Origin: Azospira sp. I13
Lineage (GTDB): Bacteria > Pseudomonadota > Gammaproteobacteria > Burkholderiales > Rhodocyclaceae
Assembly (NCBI RefSeq): GCF_003112695.1
Contig: NZ_BFBP01000009.1
Span: forward strand, 36,740-100,739
Length of the DNA stretch: 64,000 nt
Direction of reading: 5' to 3'
The number at the start of each line of letters is the position of its first letter. Positions within the stretch are counted from its first letter, which is position 1. Shown in pieces: positions 1 to 8,420 of this stretch. Below the pieces are notes generated by a model. That model was not told the origin of the DNA, did no database searches, and was given only the letters and a program-made list of their open reading frames with translations. The position numbers and the translations under genes are program-made.

Positions 1-119
1 TTGTCATTGACGTGCACAAGCCCCTGCAGAAGCAGAACTTCAACTTCGATGCCTGCAACAAGGCCATCGCCGGCCAGTTCCGCGAATTCCGGCGCCGTCA
101 CAGCAAGGCCCGCTTCTGA
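1..119 (+). CDS. 3' end of an unidentified gene (partial)
   Basis: An open frame enters from the left edge in the third reading frame and stops at TGA 117-119, leaving about 38 C-terminal residues rich in basic amino acids (ends RRHSKARF). The tail is too short for a family assignment. It lies 14 nt before the O-antigen-ligase-like gene on the same strand, so it is probably the upstream member of the same surface-polysaccharide operon; a glycosyltransferase would fit that context, but this is inference only. Confidence 0.6.
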   Translation, partial: VIDVHKPLQKQNFNFDACNKAIAGQFREFRRRHSKARF

Positions 120-133
120 GGAAAGCTCCCCCC

Positions 134-1354
134 GTGTTCACCTCGTCCGCGCCCTCCCGCTCCGTCACCGCCGTTGGCTGGCTGGCCTTTCTGCTCGGCT
201 TCAGCCTGCCCATCTCCACCGCCCTGGATAACCTCCTGTTGCTGGCCCTGGTGGTGGCCTGGTGCGTCGCCGGGGACTGGCGCGGCAAGTGGGAGCGGCT
301 CAGCGCCAATCCGCCGGCCCTGGCCATTGGCGCCCTGCTGCTGCTCGCGGCCCTGGGTCTGGCCTGGGGGCTGGGCGAATGGGCGGACAAGGGCAAATAT
401 TTCGGCAAGTACGCCAACCTGATCCTGGCCCTTTGCCTGATCTCCCTGCCCCTGCCGGAAACGCGGCGGCGGGAGGCTTTGTGGGGCTTTGGCCTGGCCA
501 CCCTGCTGATCCTGGCCCTTTCCTACGGGCTCTGGCTCGGCCTGGTGCCACCGGGCTGGAAAGAGGGCTGGAGCGCCGCCAATCCGGTGGTGTTCAAGGC
601 CCGCATCACCCATAGTTTCTTCATCGCCCTGGGCGGCTATTTCTTCCTCATCCAGGCGCTGTATGCCCGGGAACGCTGGCTGCAGGCCCTGCTCGGCGCC
701 CTGGCCCTGGCGGCTCTGGGCAACGTGCTGCTGACCGATGGCCGCACCGGCCTGGTGGCGGTGGCCGGGCTGGCCGCCTATCTGTTCATTGCCCGCTTCC
801 GCTGGCGGGGTGTGGCGGTTTCCGCCGTAGCGCTTGCTGCCGGGGTGGCGGCCGTGGCCCTGGCGCCCCAGGCCCCCCTGGTGAAGCGCCTGCATGAAGG
901 CGTGGCCGAAGTGCAGACATGGCAGTACGGCCGGGCCGATGAAAGCTCCATGGGCCTGCGTATGCAGTTTGCCGCCACCAGCCTGCGCATCATCGCCGAC
1001 CACCCCCTGAGCGGCGTCGGCACCGGCGGCTTCGAGGCCGCCTACGCCGCGGAGATTGCCCAGACCGAGGCCCGGGTCTCCAACAATCCCCACAACCAGT
1101 ACCTGCTGACCACGGCCCAACTCGGCCTGCCAGGGCTGCTCCTGCTGCTGGCGGTGTTCATCCTGGCCTGGCGCCGGGGCCGGCTGCTGGACCCTGGTGA
1201 GCGCCTCTTGCTGCGAGGTTTCCTGGTGGCCTTTGCCGTCGGCAACCTGTTCAACTCCTTCCTCTTCGACCACGCCGAGGCCCTGTTCTTCGCCTGGTTC
1301 ACCGGGCTGCTGCTGGGCTTCCGCCCCTCCGCCAGCCTCTCGCCGCGGCACTAG
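134..1354 (+). CDS. O-antigen ligase / Wzy-type polymerase family membrane protein
   Basis: A 406-residue polytopic inner-membrane protein starting at GTG. It has many hydrophobic segments and one large periplasmic loop at about residues 240-320. That loop carries the NPHNQYL motif typical of the Wzy_C/WaaL family, followed by a helix and basic turn. Family members join undecaprenyl-linked glycan to lipid A-core, to protein, or to the growing chain. Sequence alone does not separate ligase from polymerase or pilin glycosyl ligase. The MBOAT acyltransferase pair that follows 60 nt downstream suggests a glycan that is also acylated. Confidence 0.8.
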   Translation: MFTSSAPSRSVTAVGWLAFLLGFSLPISTALDNLLLLALVVAWCVAGDWRGKWERLSANPPALAIGALLLLAALGLAWGLGEWADKGKYFGKYANLILALCLISLPLPETRRREALWGFGLATLLILALSYGLWLGLVPPGWKEGWSAANPVVFKARITHSFFIALGGYFFLIQALYARERWLQALLGALALAALGNVLLTDGRTGLVAVAGLAAYLFIARFRWRGVAVSAVALAAGVAAVALAPQAPLVKRLHEGVAEVQTWQYGRADESSMGLRMQFAATSLRIIADHPLSGVGTGGFEAAYAAEIAQTEARVSNNPHNQYLLTTAQLGLPGLLLLLAVFILAWRRGRLLDPGERLLLRGFLVAFAVGNLFNSFLFDHAEALFFAWFTGLLLGFRPSASLSPRH

Positions 1355-1414
1355 GGCGGGGCCGGGTCAGACCGCCGCGCTATCCCGCCAGGGTCCCGAT
1401 GCACCGCCGCCCCC

Positions 1415-2953
1415 ATGCTGTTTAATTCCTACGCCTTCCTCTTCGCCTATCTGCCGGTGGTCTTCGCCGGTTTCTACTGGCTCGGGGCGCGCCGGCCGGC
1501 CTGGGCGGCGTGGTGGCTGGGGGCCGCTTCCCTGGTGTTCTACGGGGTTTGGGACAGCCGCTTCCTGTTGCTTCTGCTGGGGTCCATCGCCTTCAACTAC
1601 GGCATGGGCAACTGGCTGGCCCGGGAACGCCAGCGCGAGGACAAAACGGGAAACGGCCGGCGCACCTCGCTACTGCTGGCCCTGGCCGTCGGCACCAACC
1701 TGCTGCTGCTGGGCTATTACAAGTACGCCGATTTCTTCCTCGCCTCGGCCGCCAGCCTGCTGGGGCAGGAGTGGGCGCCCCTGGGACTGGTGCTGCCCTT
1801 GGGCATTTCCTTTTTCACTTTCACCCAGATCGCCTATCTGGTGGATGTGCGCCGAGGCCTGGTGCGGGAGGGCAACCCGGCCCACTACCTGCTCTTCGTC
1901 ACCTACTTTCCCCATCTGGTGGCCGGCCCCATCCTGCACCACAAGCAGATGATGCCCCAGTTCGGTCTGGCGCCGACCTACCGCCTGCAGCCGACCCACC
2001 TGGCCGTGGGCAGTTCCCTGTTCATCCTCGGCCTGGCCAAGAAGGTACTGCTGGCCGACACCTTCGCCGAATTCGCCACGCCGGTCTTCGCCGCCGCCGG
2101 CGAGGGCGCCCTGCCCGCCAGTAGCGAGGCCTGGGTGGGGGCCCTGGCCTACACGCTGCAGCTGTATTTCGATTTCTCCGGCTATTCGGACATGGCGGTG
2201 GGCCTTTCCCTGCTCTTCAACATCCGCCTGCCCCTCAACTTCTATTCCCCCTACCGGGCCGGCAGCATCATCGAATTCTGGCGGCGCTGGCACATCAGCC
2301 TGTCCACCTTTCTGCGGGACTATCTCTACATTCCGCTGGGCGGCAGCCAGCGCGGACGTTTCCGCCGCTTTGCCAACCTCTTCATCACCATGCTGCTGGG
2401 CGGGCTGTGGCATGGCGCCGCGTGGACCTTCGTGGTGTGGGGCGGCCTGCACGGCGCCTACCTGATCATCAACCACGGCTGGCGCGCCCTGCGGGGCCGC
2501 CATGGGAAAGCCATCTCGCCCCCCCTTTGGGAGCGGCTGGCCGGCCAGGCCCTGACCTTTCTCGCCGTCGTGGTGGCCTGGGTCTTCTTCCGTGCCGACA
2601 GTCTGCCGGCCGCCGGCCTCATGCTGCAGGCCATGTTCCCCGTTCTTTCGATGTCCCCCGACCACGCCAGCGGAGCCGCCCTGGCGGCTTCCGCCGTGGA
2701 TCTGGGCAAGGCCCGGCTGCTGATTGCCGGCGGCCTGCTGCTGGTCTTCTGCTGCCCCAACCTGAGCCAGATTTTTGCCCCCTGGCGGCCCACCTACGAC
2801 GGCCCCCTGCCGCCGCCGGCCCTGGCTGCAGGGCCCCACCGCTGGTGGCAATGGCGGCCCCATGGCGCCTGGGCCTTGGGTCTGGCACTGCTGGCGGTGT
2901 GGAGCGTTTTCGGCTTCTCCCGGGCCTCCGAATTCCTCTATTTCCAGTTCTGA
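1415..2953 (+). CDS. MBOAT family O-acyltransferase (AlgI-like)
   Basis: A 512-residue multispanning protein of the membrane-bound O-acyltransferase family. The central family signature is clear: a WRRWHISLSTFLRDY stretch near residue 290, then IPLGG, then GGLWHGAAW near residue 330, whose His is the expected catalytic residue. AlgI-like proteins pass acetyl groups across the inner membrane to a periplasmic SGNH partner. The next gene, 6 nt downstream, encodes such a candidate partner, so the pair probably O-acylates the glycan made by this locus. Substrate is unknown; the alginate name is only a family label. Confidence 0.9.
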   Translation: MLFNSYAFLFAYLPVVFAGFYWLGARRPAWAAWWLGAASLVFYGVWDSRFLLLLLGSIAFNYGMGNWLARERQREDKTGNGRRTSLLLALAVGTNLLLLGYYKYADFFLASAASLLGQEWAPLGLVLPLGISFFTFTQIAYLVDVRRGLVREGNPAHYLLFVTYFPHLVAGPILHHKQMMPQFGLAPTYRLQPTHLAVGSSLFILGLAKKVLLADTFAEFATPVFAAAGEGALPASSEAWVGALAYTLQLYFDFSGYSDMAVGLSLLFNIRLPLNFYSPYRAGSIIEFWRRWHISLSTFLRDYLYIPLGGSQRGRFRRFANLFITMLLGGLWHGAAWTFVVWGGLHGAYLIINHGWRALRGRHGKAISPPLWERLAGQALTFLAVVVAWVFFRADSLPAAGLMLQAMFPVLSMSPDHASGAALAASAVDLGKARLLIAGGLLLVFCCPNLSQIFAPWRPTYDGPLPPPALAAGPHRWWQWRPHGAWALGLALLAVWSVFGFSRASEFLYFQF

Positions 2954-2959
2954 CCTACC

Positions 2960-4183
2960 ATGGCCGCCTACCTCAAGCAACTCCTGTTCGCCGCCTTGGG
3001 CCTAGCCCTGCTGGCCGCGGCCGGCAATGCCCTGGTGGACCCCTATGGCCTCTACGGCACGCCCCGCCGGGAGGGGCTCAATGCCCTGAAGCCGCGGCAG
3101 GTGAAGCAGGCGCGCATCTTCAAGATCGTCGGCCTGGCCCGGCAGCAGCCCCGGATCGCCATTCTCGGCAGCTCCCGCACCGACCGCGGCATTGATCCGG
3201 CGGACCCGCACCTGGGAGCGGGCGCCCTCAACCTGGCCTATGACCGCCAGACCTACGACGAAACCCTGGCCATCTTCCGCGAGCTCCTGGAAAGAGGTGG
3301 AAACAAGCCGCCGGAGGAGGTGCTGATCGGCCTGGATTTCTTCGCCGCCAACGCCCACCTGCGCCCCATGGACGACAAGAGCGAGGCCAACTACGCCCCC
3401 TGGCGCCCGCTGCAGCTGCTTTTTTCCAGCACCGCCGTGGCCGACAGCCTGCGCAGCGTCGGCCGCCGCCAGTTGAAGCCCCGGGACACCGTCTACACCC
3501 CCCAGGGCCTGCGCATCGGCTTCGAGGCCGCCATCCAGGCGGAGGACGGCCACCGCGGCAGCTTCTACGCCAGCGAACGCTACTACGTGGAAGACCTTTA
3601 CCTGCCGCCGCCCCACTGCCGCTTCGCCTTCAGCAACGCCCGGGATGGCCGCCAGCCCATGGCCGACCTGGCGGCCCTGCTGCGCCTCGCCCAGCAGCGC
3701 GGGGTGCGGCTCAAGCTGTTCATTTCCCCCTCCCATGCACGCCAGTGGGAAACCCTGCGGGCGGTGGGCCTGTGGGAACAGTGGGAAGACTGGAAGCGCC
3801 AGCTGGTGCGCCTCAACGCCGACGCGGCCCGGGCCGCGGGGCAGACGCCTTACCCCCTGTGGGATTTCGGTGGCTACGATGCCCTCACCAGCGAGGCCGT
3901 GCCGCCCCTGGGGGATCGCCAGACCCTGATGCGGGGCTATTTCGATTCCTCCCACTACACCCCGGCCCTGGGCGCCCAGGTGCTGGCCCGGCTCCATGGC
4001 GGCGGCGGGGATTTCGGCGAGCTGCTGGATGAAACCAGCCTGGAACCCCGCCTGCAACGGGTGCGCGCCGCCCGGGAAGCCTATGCCCGGGCCTTCCCCG
4101 GCGAAGTGGCGGAAGTGGGGCGGACCGTGGCGACGGTGCTGAAGGAAAAGCGCTGCCGCAAGGAAGCGGGTGCCGGGGGGTAA
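2960..4183 (+). CDS. SGNH-like periplasmic acyltransferase partner of the MBOAT protein
   Basis: A 407-residue protein with an N-terminal membrane anchor (about residues 5-25), placed 6 nt after the MBOAT gene. Residues near 70 contain AILGSSRTDRG, a GDS-like nucleophile block, and about residues 330-340 contain a D-x-x-H arrangement (YFDSSHYTP) suited to complete a Ser-Asp-His triad. This is the usual layout of AlgJ/AlgX-type or PatB-type partners, although overall similarity to a named family is not obvious to me. The expected role is final transfer of the acyl group to polysaccharide in the periplasm. A basic tail ends the protein. Confidence 0.65.
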   Translation: MAAYLKQLLFAALGLALLAAAGNALVDPYGLYGTPRREGLNALKPRQVKQARIFKIVGLARQQPRIAILGSSRTDRGIDPADPHLGAGALNLAYDRQTYDETLAIFRELLERGGNKPPEEVLIGLDFFAANAHLRPMDDKSEANYAPWRPLQLLFSSTAVADSLRSVGRRQLKPRDTVYTPQGLRIGFEAAIQAEDGHRGSFYASERYYVEDLYLPPPHCRFAFSNARDGRQPMADLAALLRLAQQRGVRLKLFISPSHARQWETLRAVGLWEQWEDWKRQLVRLNADAARAAGQTPYPLWDFGGYDALTSEAVPPLGDRQTLMRGYFDSSHYTPALGAQVLARLHGGGGDFGELLDETSLEPRLQRVRAAREAYARAFPGEVAEVGRTVATVLKEKRCRKEAGAGG

Positions 4184-4287
4184 GACTGCATCCGGGATGC
4201 CTGCCCGGAGCGGCAGGAAGGACGGGCATCTCCGGCATCACCTCCTGGGAAATGGCGTGTTAGCTGGCTGAGCGGGATGGGGGGTTA

Positions 4288-4309
4288 AAGAATGGCGCCC
4301 CTATTGCCT
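4288..4309 (+). repeat. Dispersed 22-bp intergenic repeat, copy 1
   Basis: Bases 4288-4309 begin AAGAATGGCG and end CCCTATTGCCT. They match the reverse complement of 25551-25572 at 21 of 22 positions (one C/T difference). Both copies lie in gene-free gaps. Function unknown. Confidence 0.6.
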
Positions 4310-4435
4310 TCCAGCGCATTGAGCATATCGCGCTGCCCGGTGCCAATCCGGGTAAGCAGAGCGGTACAGCAGGCGTAGCGCCGCAAGGGTGACGGTGGCA
4401 GGCCGGCGGAACGCGGGCCGGGAATCGCTCGGTAC

Positions 4436-4456
4436 TGGCCGGCAAGCCGCCGGCCA
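4436..4456. terminator. Perfect 8-bp hairpin between convergent transcription units
   Basis: TGGCCGGC (4436-4443), a 5-base loop, and GCCGGCCA (4449-4456) form a strong stem-loop about 50 bases past the polA stop. There is no T-run on either side, so termination is a guess based on position between converging genes. Confidence 0.3.
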
Positions 4457-4504
4457 ATCAACTCGTTAAATGCTGATCAGCCTAGGCCCGCGCCGGGCTT
4501 CAGG

Positions 4505-7234
4505 CTAGTGGGCGGCGTCCCAGGAAGGGCCGTGGCCCACTTCCACCAGCAGGGGCACGGCCAGCTGGGCGACGCCGGCCATGAGGCGGGGCAGGGCTTC
4601 CTGCACCGTAGCCATTTCCGCCTCCGGCACTTCCAGCACTAGTTCGTCGTGCACCTGCAGCACCAGGCGGGAGGCCAGGCCGCTGCCGAGCAGCCAGTCC
4701 TGCACGGCGGTCATGGCCAGCTTCACCACGTCGGCGGCGGTGCCCTGCATGGGCGCGTTGATGGCGGCCCGTTCGGCGCCCTGGCGGCGGCCGGCCTGGC
4801 TGGCGCGGATATCCGGCAACCACAGGCGGCGGCCGAAGACGGTTTCCACGTAGCCCTGGCGCTTGGCCAGTTCCCGGGTCTCTTCCATGTAGCGGGCGAC
4901 GCCGGGGTAACGGGCGAAGTAGCGTTCGATGTAGGTCTGGGCGGCGCTGCGCTCGATTTCCAGGGAGCGGGCCAGGCCGAAGGCGCTCATGCCGTAGATG
5001 AGGCCGAAGTTGATGGTCTTGGCGTAACGCCGCTGTTCCGAGGTGACTTCCAGGGGCGTGATGCCGAAGATTTCCGCCGCCGTGGCGCGGTGCACGTCCT
5101 CACCCTTGGCGAAGGCGTCGAGCAGGCCATGGTCGCCCGAGAGGTGGGCCATGATGCGCAGCTCGATCTGGGAATAGTCGGCGGAGACGATCTGGCAGCC
5201 GGCCGGGGCGATGAAGGCGGCGCGGATGCGGCGGCCTTCGGCGGTGCGCACCGGAATGTTCTGCAGATTGGGGTCGCTGGAGGCCAGGCGGCCGGTGACG
5301 GCCACGGCCTGGGAAAAGCTGGTGTGCACCCGGCCGGTATGGGGATTGACCATGCGCGGCAGTTTGTCGGTGTAGGTGCTCTTCAGCTTGGCCAGGCCCC
5401 GGTACTCCAGCAGGGCCTTGGGCAGTGGGTAGTCCAGGGCCAGTTCGGAAAGCACTTCCTCATCGGTGGAGGGGGCGCCGCCCGGGGTCTTCTTCACCAC
5501 CGGCAGGCCCAGCTGGGTGAACAGGATTTCCGCCAGCTGCTTGGGCGAATTGAGGTTGAAGGGCTGGCCGGCGATTTCCACGGCGCGGGCTTCCAGCTCC
5601 ACCAGCTTGCGCCCCAGTTCGTTGCTCTGGGCCTGCAGCAGGCCGCTGTCGATGAGCACGCCGTGGCGCTCCATGGCGAAGAGCACTTCCCGGGCGGGCA
5701 TTTCGATGTCCCGATAGACCCGGTTGAGCTTCTCGTCGGCGGCGATGGCAGGGTGCAGGGTGTCGTGCACCCGCAGGGTGATGTCGGAATCCTCTGCGGA
5801 ATACTCGCTGGCCTGGTCGATGGCGACCTGGTCGAAGCCGATCTGGTTGGCGCCCTTGCCGCAGATGGCGGTGTAGGGAATGGTGTCCAGGCCCAGGTGG
5901 CGGCGGGCCAGTTGTTCCAGGTCGTGGCCCTTGTCGCTCTCCAGCACGTAGGACTGCAGCAGGGTGTCGTGCACGATGCCCTTGAGGGCGATGTCGTGGT
6001 TGGCGAAGACGTGCTGGTCGTATTTGAGGTTCTGGCCCAGCTTGGCGTGGGCGCTGGATTCCAGCCAGGGCTTGAGCCGCGCCAATACTTGCTCCCGGGG
6101 CAGCTGCTCGGGGGCGCCCGGGTAGTTGTGGGCCACCGGAATATAGGCGGCCTCGCCCGGGGCGGTGGCAAAGGAGATGCCGACGATGCGGGCGGAGAGC
6201 GGGTCCAGGCTGGTGGTTTCGGTATCCACGGCGGTCAGGGGGGCGGCCTGGATTTTCGCCAGCCAGACCTCGAAGGCCTCCCAGGTGAGGATGGTTTCGT
6301 AATGCTGGCGGTGGGCACCGGCCGGGGCGGCGGGGGCCGCCGCCGCATCACCGGCCTCGGCATCGCTGGCAGCCGCGCTGTCACCTTGCAGTTCCCGCAG
6401 CCAGGTCTTGAATTCGTAGCGGCTGAAAATCTCCGCCAGGATGGCTTTGTCCTCGGGGCGGGGGGCCAGGGTGGCGGGGGTTTCGGGCAGCGGCAGATCG
6501 CACACCACGGTCACCAGCTTTTTGCCCAGGGGCAGGAAGTCCAGGGCCTGGCGCAGGTTGTTGCCCACCACGCCGCCGATGGCCTCGGCATTGGCCATGA
6601 TGTTGTCCAGGGTGCCGTACTGTTCCAGCCACTTGAGAGCGGTCTTGGGCCCCACCTTGGCGACGCCGGGGACGTTGTCCACCGTGTCGCCGATGAGAGC
6701 CAGGTAATCCACGATGCGTCCCGGTTCCACGCCGAACTTGGCGGTGACGCCGGCCTCGTCCAGCACTTCGTTGCTCATGGTATTCACCCAGCGCACCCGG
6801 GGGCTGACCAGCTGGGTCAGGTCCTTGTCGCCGGTGGAGATGACCACATCCATGCCGGCGGCTTCGGCCTGGCGGGCCAGGGTGCCGATGACGTCGTCCG
6901 CCTCGACGCCCTCTTCCATCAGCAACGGCCAGCCGGAGGCCTTGATGGCGGCGTGCAGGGGTTCGATCTGGGCCACCAGGTCGTTGGGCATGGGCGGGCG
7001 CTGGGCCTTGTATTCCGGGTACCAGTCGTCGCGGAAGGTCTTGCCCTTGGCGTCGAAGACCACGGCCTTGTAGGTGACGCCTTCTGCCTTGTAGTCGCTT
7101 TCCAGGCGGCGTAGCATGTTCAGCACGCCGTAGATGGCGCCGGTCGGTTCTCCCGCCTTGTTGCGCAGGTCCGGCAGGGCATGGAATGCGCGGTAAAGGT
7201 AGGACGAGCCGTCCACCAGCAGAAGCATGGGCAT
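4505..7234 (-). CDS. polA: DNA polymerase I
   Basis: A 909-residue DNA polymerase I (E. coli 928) used in Okazaki fragment maturation and excision repair. The N-terminal 290 residues are the 5'-3' nuclease (starts MLLLVDGSSYLYRAF). The proofreading exonuclease keeps DTETTSLD near residue 335, so it should be active. The polymerase domain has motif A (SADYSQIELR, about 686), motif B (RRYAKTINFGLIYG, about 740) and motif C (VHDEL, about 862). The frame is open further upstream to 7429, but that part overlaps the divergent LOG gene; ATG 7234 or ATG 7228 immediately precedes the conserved N-terminus. The start is only about 25 nt from the divergent gene, so each promoter probably lies inside the other gene. 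Confidence 0.96.
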   Translation of the reverse strand: MPMLLLVDGSSYLYRAFHALPDLRNKAGEPTGAIYGVLNMLRRLESDYKAEGVTYKAVVFDAKGKTFRDDWYPEYKAQRPPMPNDLVAQIEPLHAAIKASGWPLLMEEGVEADDVIGTLARQAEAAGMDVVISTGDKDLTQLVSPRVRWVNTMSNEVLDEAGVTAKFGVEPGRIVDYLALIGDTVDNVPGVAKVGPKTALKWLEQYGTLDNIMANAEAIGGVVGNNLRQALDFLPLGKKLVTVVCDLPLPETPATLAPRPEDKAILAEIFSRYEFKTWLRELQGDSAAASDAEAGDAAAAPAAPAGAHRQHYETILTWEAFEVWLAKIQAAPLTAVDTETTSLDPLSARIVGISFATAPGEAAYIPVAHNYPGAPEQLPREQVLARLKPWLESSAHAKLGQNLKYDQHVFANHDIALKGIVHDTLLQSYVLESDKGHDLEQLARRHLGLDTIPYTAICGKGANQIGFDQVAIDQASEYSAEDSDITLRVHDTLHPAIAADEKLNRVYRDIEMPAREVLFAMERHGVLIDSGLLQAQSNELGRKLVELEARAVEIAGQPFNLNSPKQLAEILFTQLGLPVVKKTPGGAPSTDEEVLSELALDYPLPKALLEYRGLAKLKSTYTDKLPRMVNPHTGRVHTSFSQAVAVTGRLASSDPNLQNIPVRTAEGRRIRAAFIAPAGCQIVSADYSQIELRIMAHLSGDHGLLDAFAKGEDVHRATAAEIFGITPLEVTSEQRRYAKTINFGLIYGMSAFGLARSLEIERSAAQTYIERYFARYPGVARYMEETRELAKRQGYVETVFGRRLWLPDIRASQAGRRQGAERAAINAPMQGTAADVVKLAMTAVQDWLLGSGLASRLVLQVHDELVLEVPEAEMATVQEALPRLMAGVAQLAVPLLVEVGHGPSWDAAH

Positions 7235-7259
7235 AAAAACAAATCCAGAAGACAAAAAA

Positions 7260-7988
7260 ATGAGCGAACGATCCAAACTGCCGCCCCTGGCGGACCCCGA
7301 TAGCGTCACCAACAACATGTCGGCCCGGGAATCCTGGCGAATCTTCGGCATTATGGCAGAGTTCGTCGAGGCCACTGAGCGGCTGGCGGCCATCCGACCG
7401 GCTGTTTCCATCTTCGGCAGCGCCCGCATCGCGCCGGAATCGCCCTACTACGAATTGACGGAAAAGACCGCCCGCCTGCTCTCCGATGCCGGCTTCTCGG
7501 TTATCTCCGGCGGCGGCCCCGGCATCATGGAAGCGGCCAACAAGGGCGCCTTCCACGGCAAGAGCCCCTCCGTCGGCCTCAACATCCAGCTGCCCCACGA
7601 GCAGGCCGCCAATCCCTACCAGGACATTTCCCAGTCCTTCCGCCACTTCTTCGCGCGCAAGTTCATGTTCGTCAAATTCGCCAGCGCCTATGTGGTGATG
7701 CCCGGGGGCTTCGGCACCCTGGACGAGGTGCTGGAGGCCCTGACCCTGATCCAGACCGGCAAGAGCCGCAAGATTCCGCTGATCCTGGTGCACGAGCCCT
7801 TCTGGCGCGGCTTGCTGGAATGGTTCAAGGACCGTCTGGTGGGCGAGGGCATGATTTCCCCCGACGATCTGGAGCTCATCCAGGTGATCGACGAGCCGGA
7901 ACAAATTGTCGAAGCCATCTTCAAACACTACGAAACCCGCGGCTTCGCCCCCCTGCCGGACGAGCGGGAGATGCTGCTCAATTTGTAA
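7260..7988 (+). CDS. LOG-family Rossmann-fold protein (TIGR00730 type)
   Basis: A 242-residue cytosolic protein with the LOG signature: SGGGPGIMEAANKGA near residue 82 and PGGFGTLDE near residue 147, the nucleotide/phosphoribose-binding motif of cytokinin riboside 5'-monophosphate phosphoribohydrolases. Bacterial relatives hydrolyse nucleoside monophosphates to base plus ribose 5-phosphate; many were once mislabelled lysine decarboxylases. I chose ATG 7260 (MSERSK); ATG 7227 in the same frame would overlap the polA start. The ribosome-binding site is weak for either. Confidence 0.85.
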   Translation: MSERSKLPPLADPDSVTNNMSARESWRIFGIMAEFVEATERLAAIRPAVSIFGSARIAPESPYYELTEKTARLLSDAGFSVISGGGPGIMEAANKGAFHGKSPSVGLNIQLPHEQAANPYQDISQSFRHFFARKFMFVKFASAYVVMPGGFGTLDEVLEALTLIQTGKSRKIPLILVHEPFWRGLLEWFKDRLVGEGMISPDDLELIQVIDEPEQIVEAIFKHYETRGFAPLPDEREMLLNL

Positions 7989-8032
7989 TAAAATCCGGCC
8001 TCCCCACGGTCTTCTTTGCAAGGGCTCCTTTC

Positions 8033-8380
8033 ATGCGCCGTCTTTCCCTTCTCGCCGCCACGCTCTGTCTGTTCGCCGCTGGCGGCGCCCTGGCCCAGGC
8101 CGCTCGCAGCGATCTGCAGCCCCTGCCGGCCGTCCCCCCGCCGCCCCCCGAAATGGCGCCCTTCGATGCCGCCCTGGAACCCCAGGTGACCATCAAGAAG
8201 CGGGATAACGACACCGTCGAAGAGTTCCGGGTCAACGGCAAGCTCTACATGATCCGGGTCACCCCCACCCACGGCGTGCCCTACTACCTGGTGGACGACC
8301 AGGGCGACGGCACCTTCTCCCGCCGTGACAATCTGGACCAGGGCGTGCGCGTGCCCATGTGGGTGATCGGCACCTTCTAA
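8033..8380 (+). CDS. DUF2782 family small exported protein
   Basis: A 115-residue protein with a signal peptide (MRRLSLLAATLCLFAAGG, cleavage probably after ALAQA), a proline-rich linker, then a compact beta-rich domain starting VTIKKRDNDTVEEFRVNG. This matches the DUF2782 family, found in betaproteobacteria beside polA and thrB as it is here. Function is unknown. It lies 44 nt after the LOG gene and 40 nt before thrB on the same strand, so the three are probably cotranscribed. Confidence 0.8.
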   Translation: MRRLSLLAATLCLFAAGGALAQAARSDLQPLPAVPPPPPEMAPFDAALEPQVTIKKRDNDTVEEFRVNGKLYMIRVTPTHGVPYYLVDDQGDGTFSRRDNLDQGVRVPMWVIGTF

Positions 8381-8420
8381 GGGCGCCGACGGCCACGCAC
8401 CACGCTTCGCCTGCGGCTCC

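Larger units (their letters stand above)
4184..4504. other. Intergenic gap with a shared 22-bp repeat and an inverted repeat
   Basis: No gene is convincing in these 321 bases between the acyltransferase locus and polA. Two features stand out: a 22-bp sequence at 4288-4309 that recurs inverted at 25551-25572, and a perfect 8-bp inverted repeat at 4436-4456. The gap may hold a decayed mobile element. Confidence 0.5.

Noticed and set aside
4260..4457. 65-codon minus-strand frame in the gap after the acyltransferase locus
   Set aside because: No start signal, unusual composition and overlap with a hairpin; more likely non-coding.
4649..7114. Very long plus-strand open frame (821 codons) opposite polA
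   Set aside because: It mirrors the G+C-rich third positions of polA, is Gly/Ala/His-rich with no motif, and polA has all expected domains.
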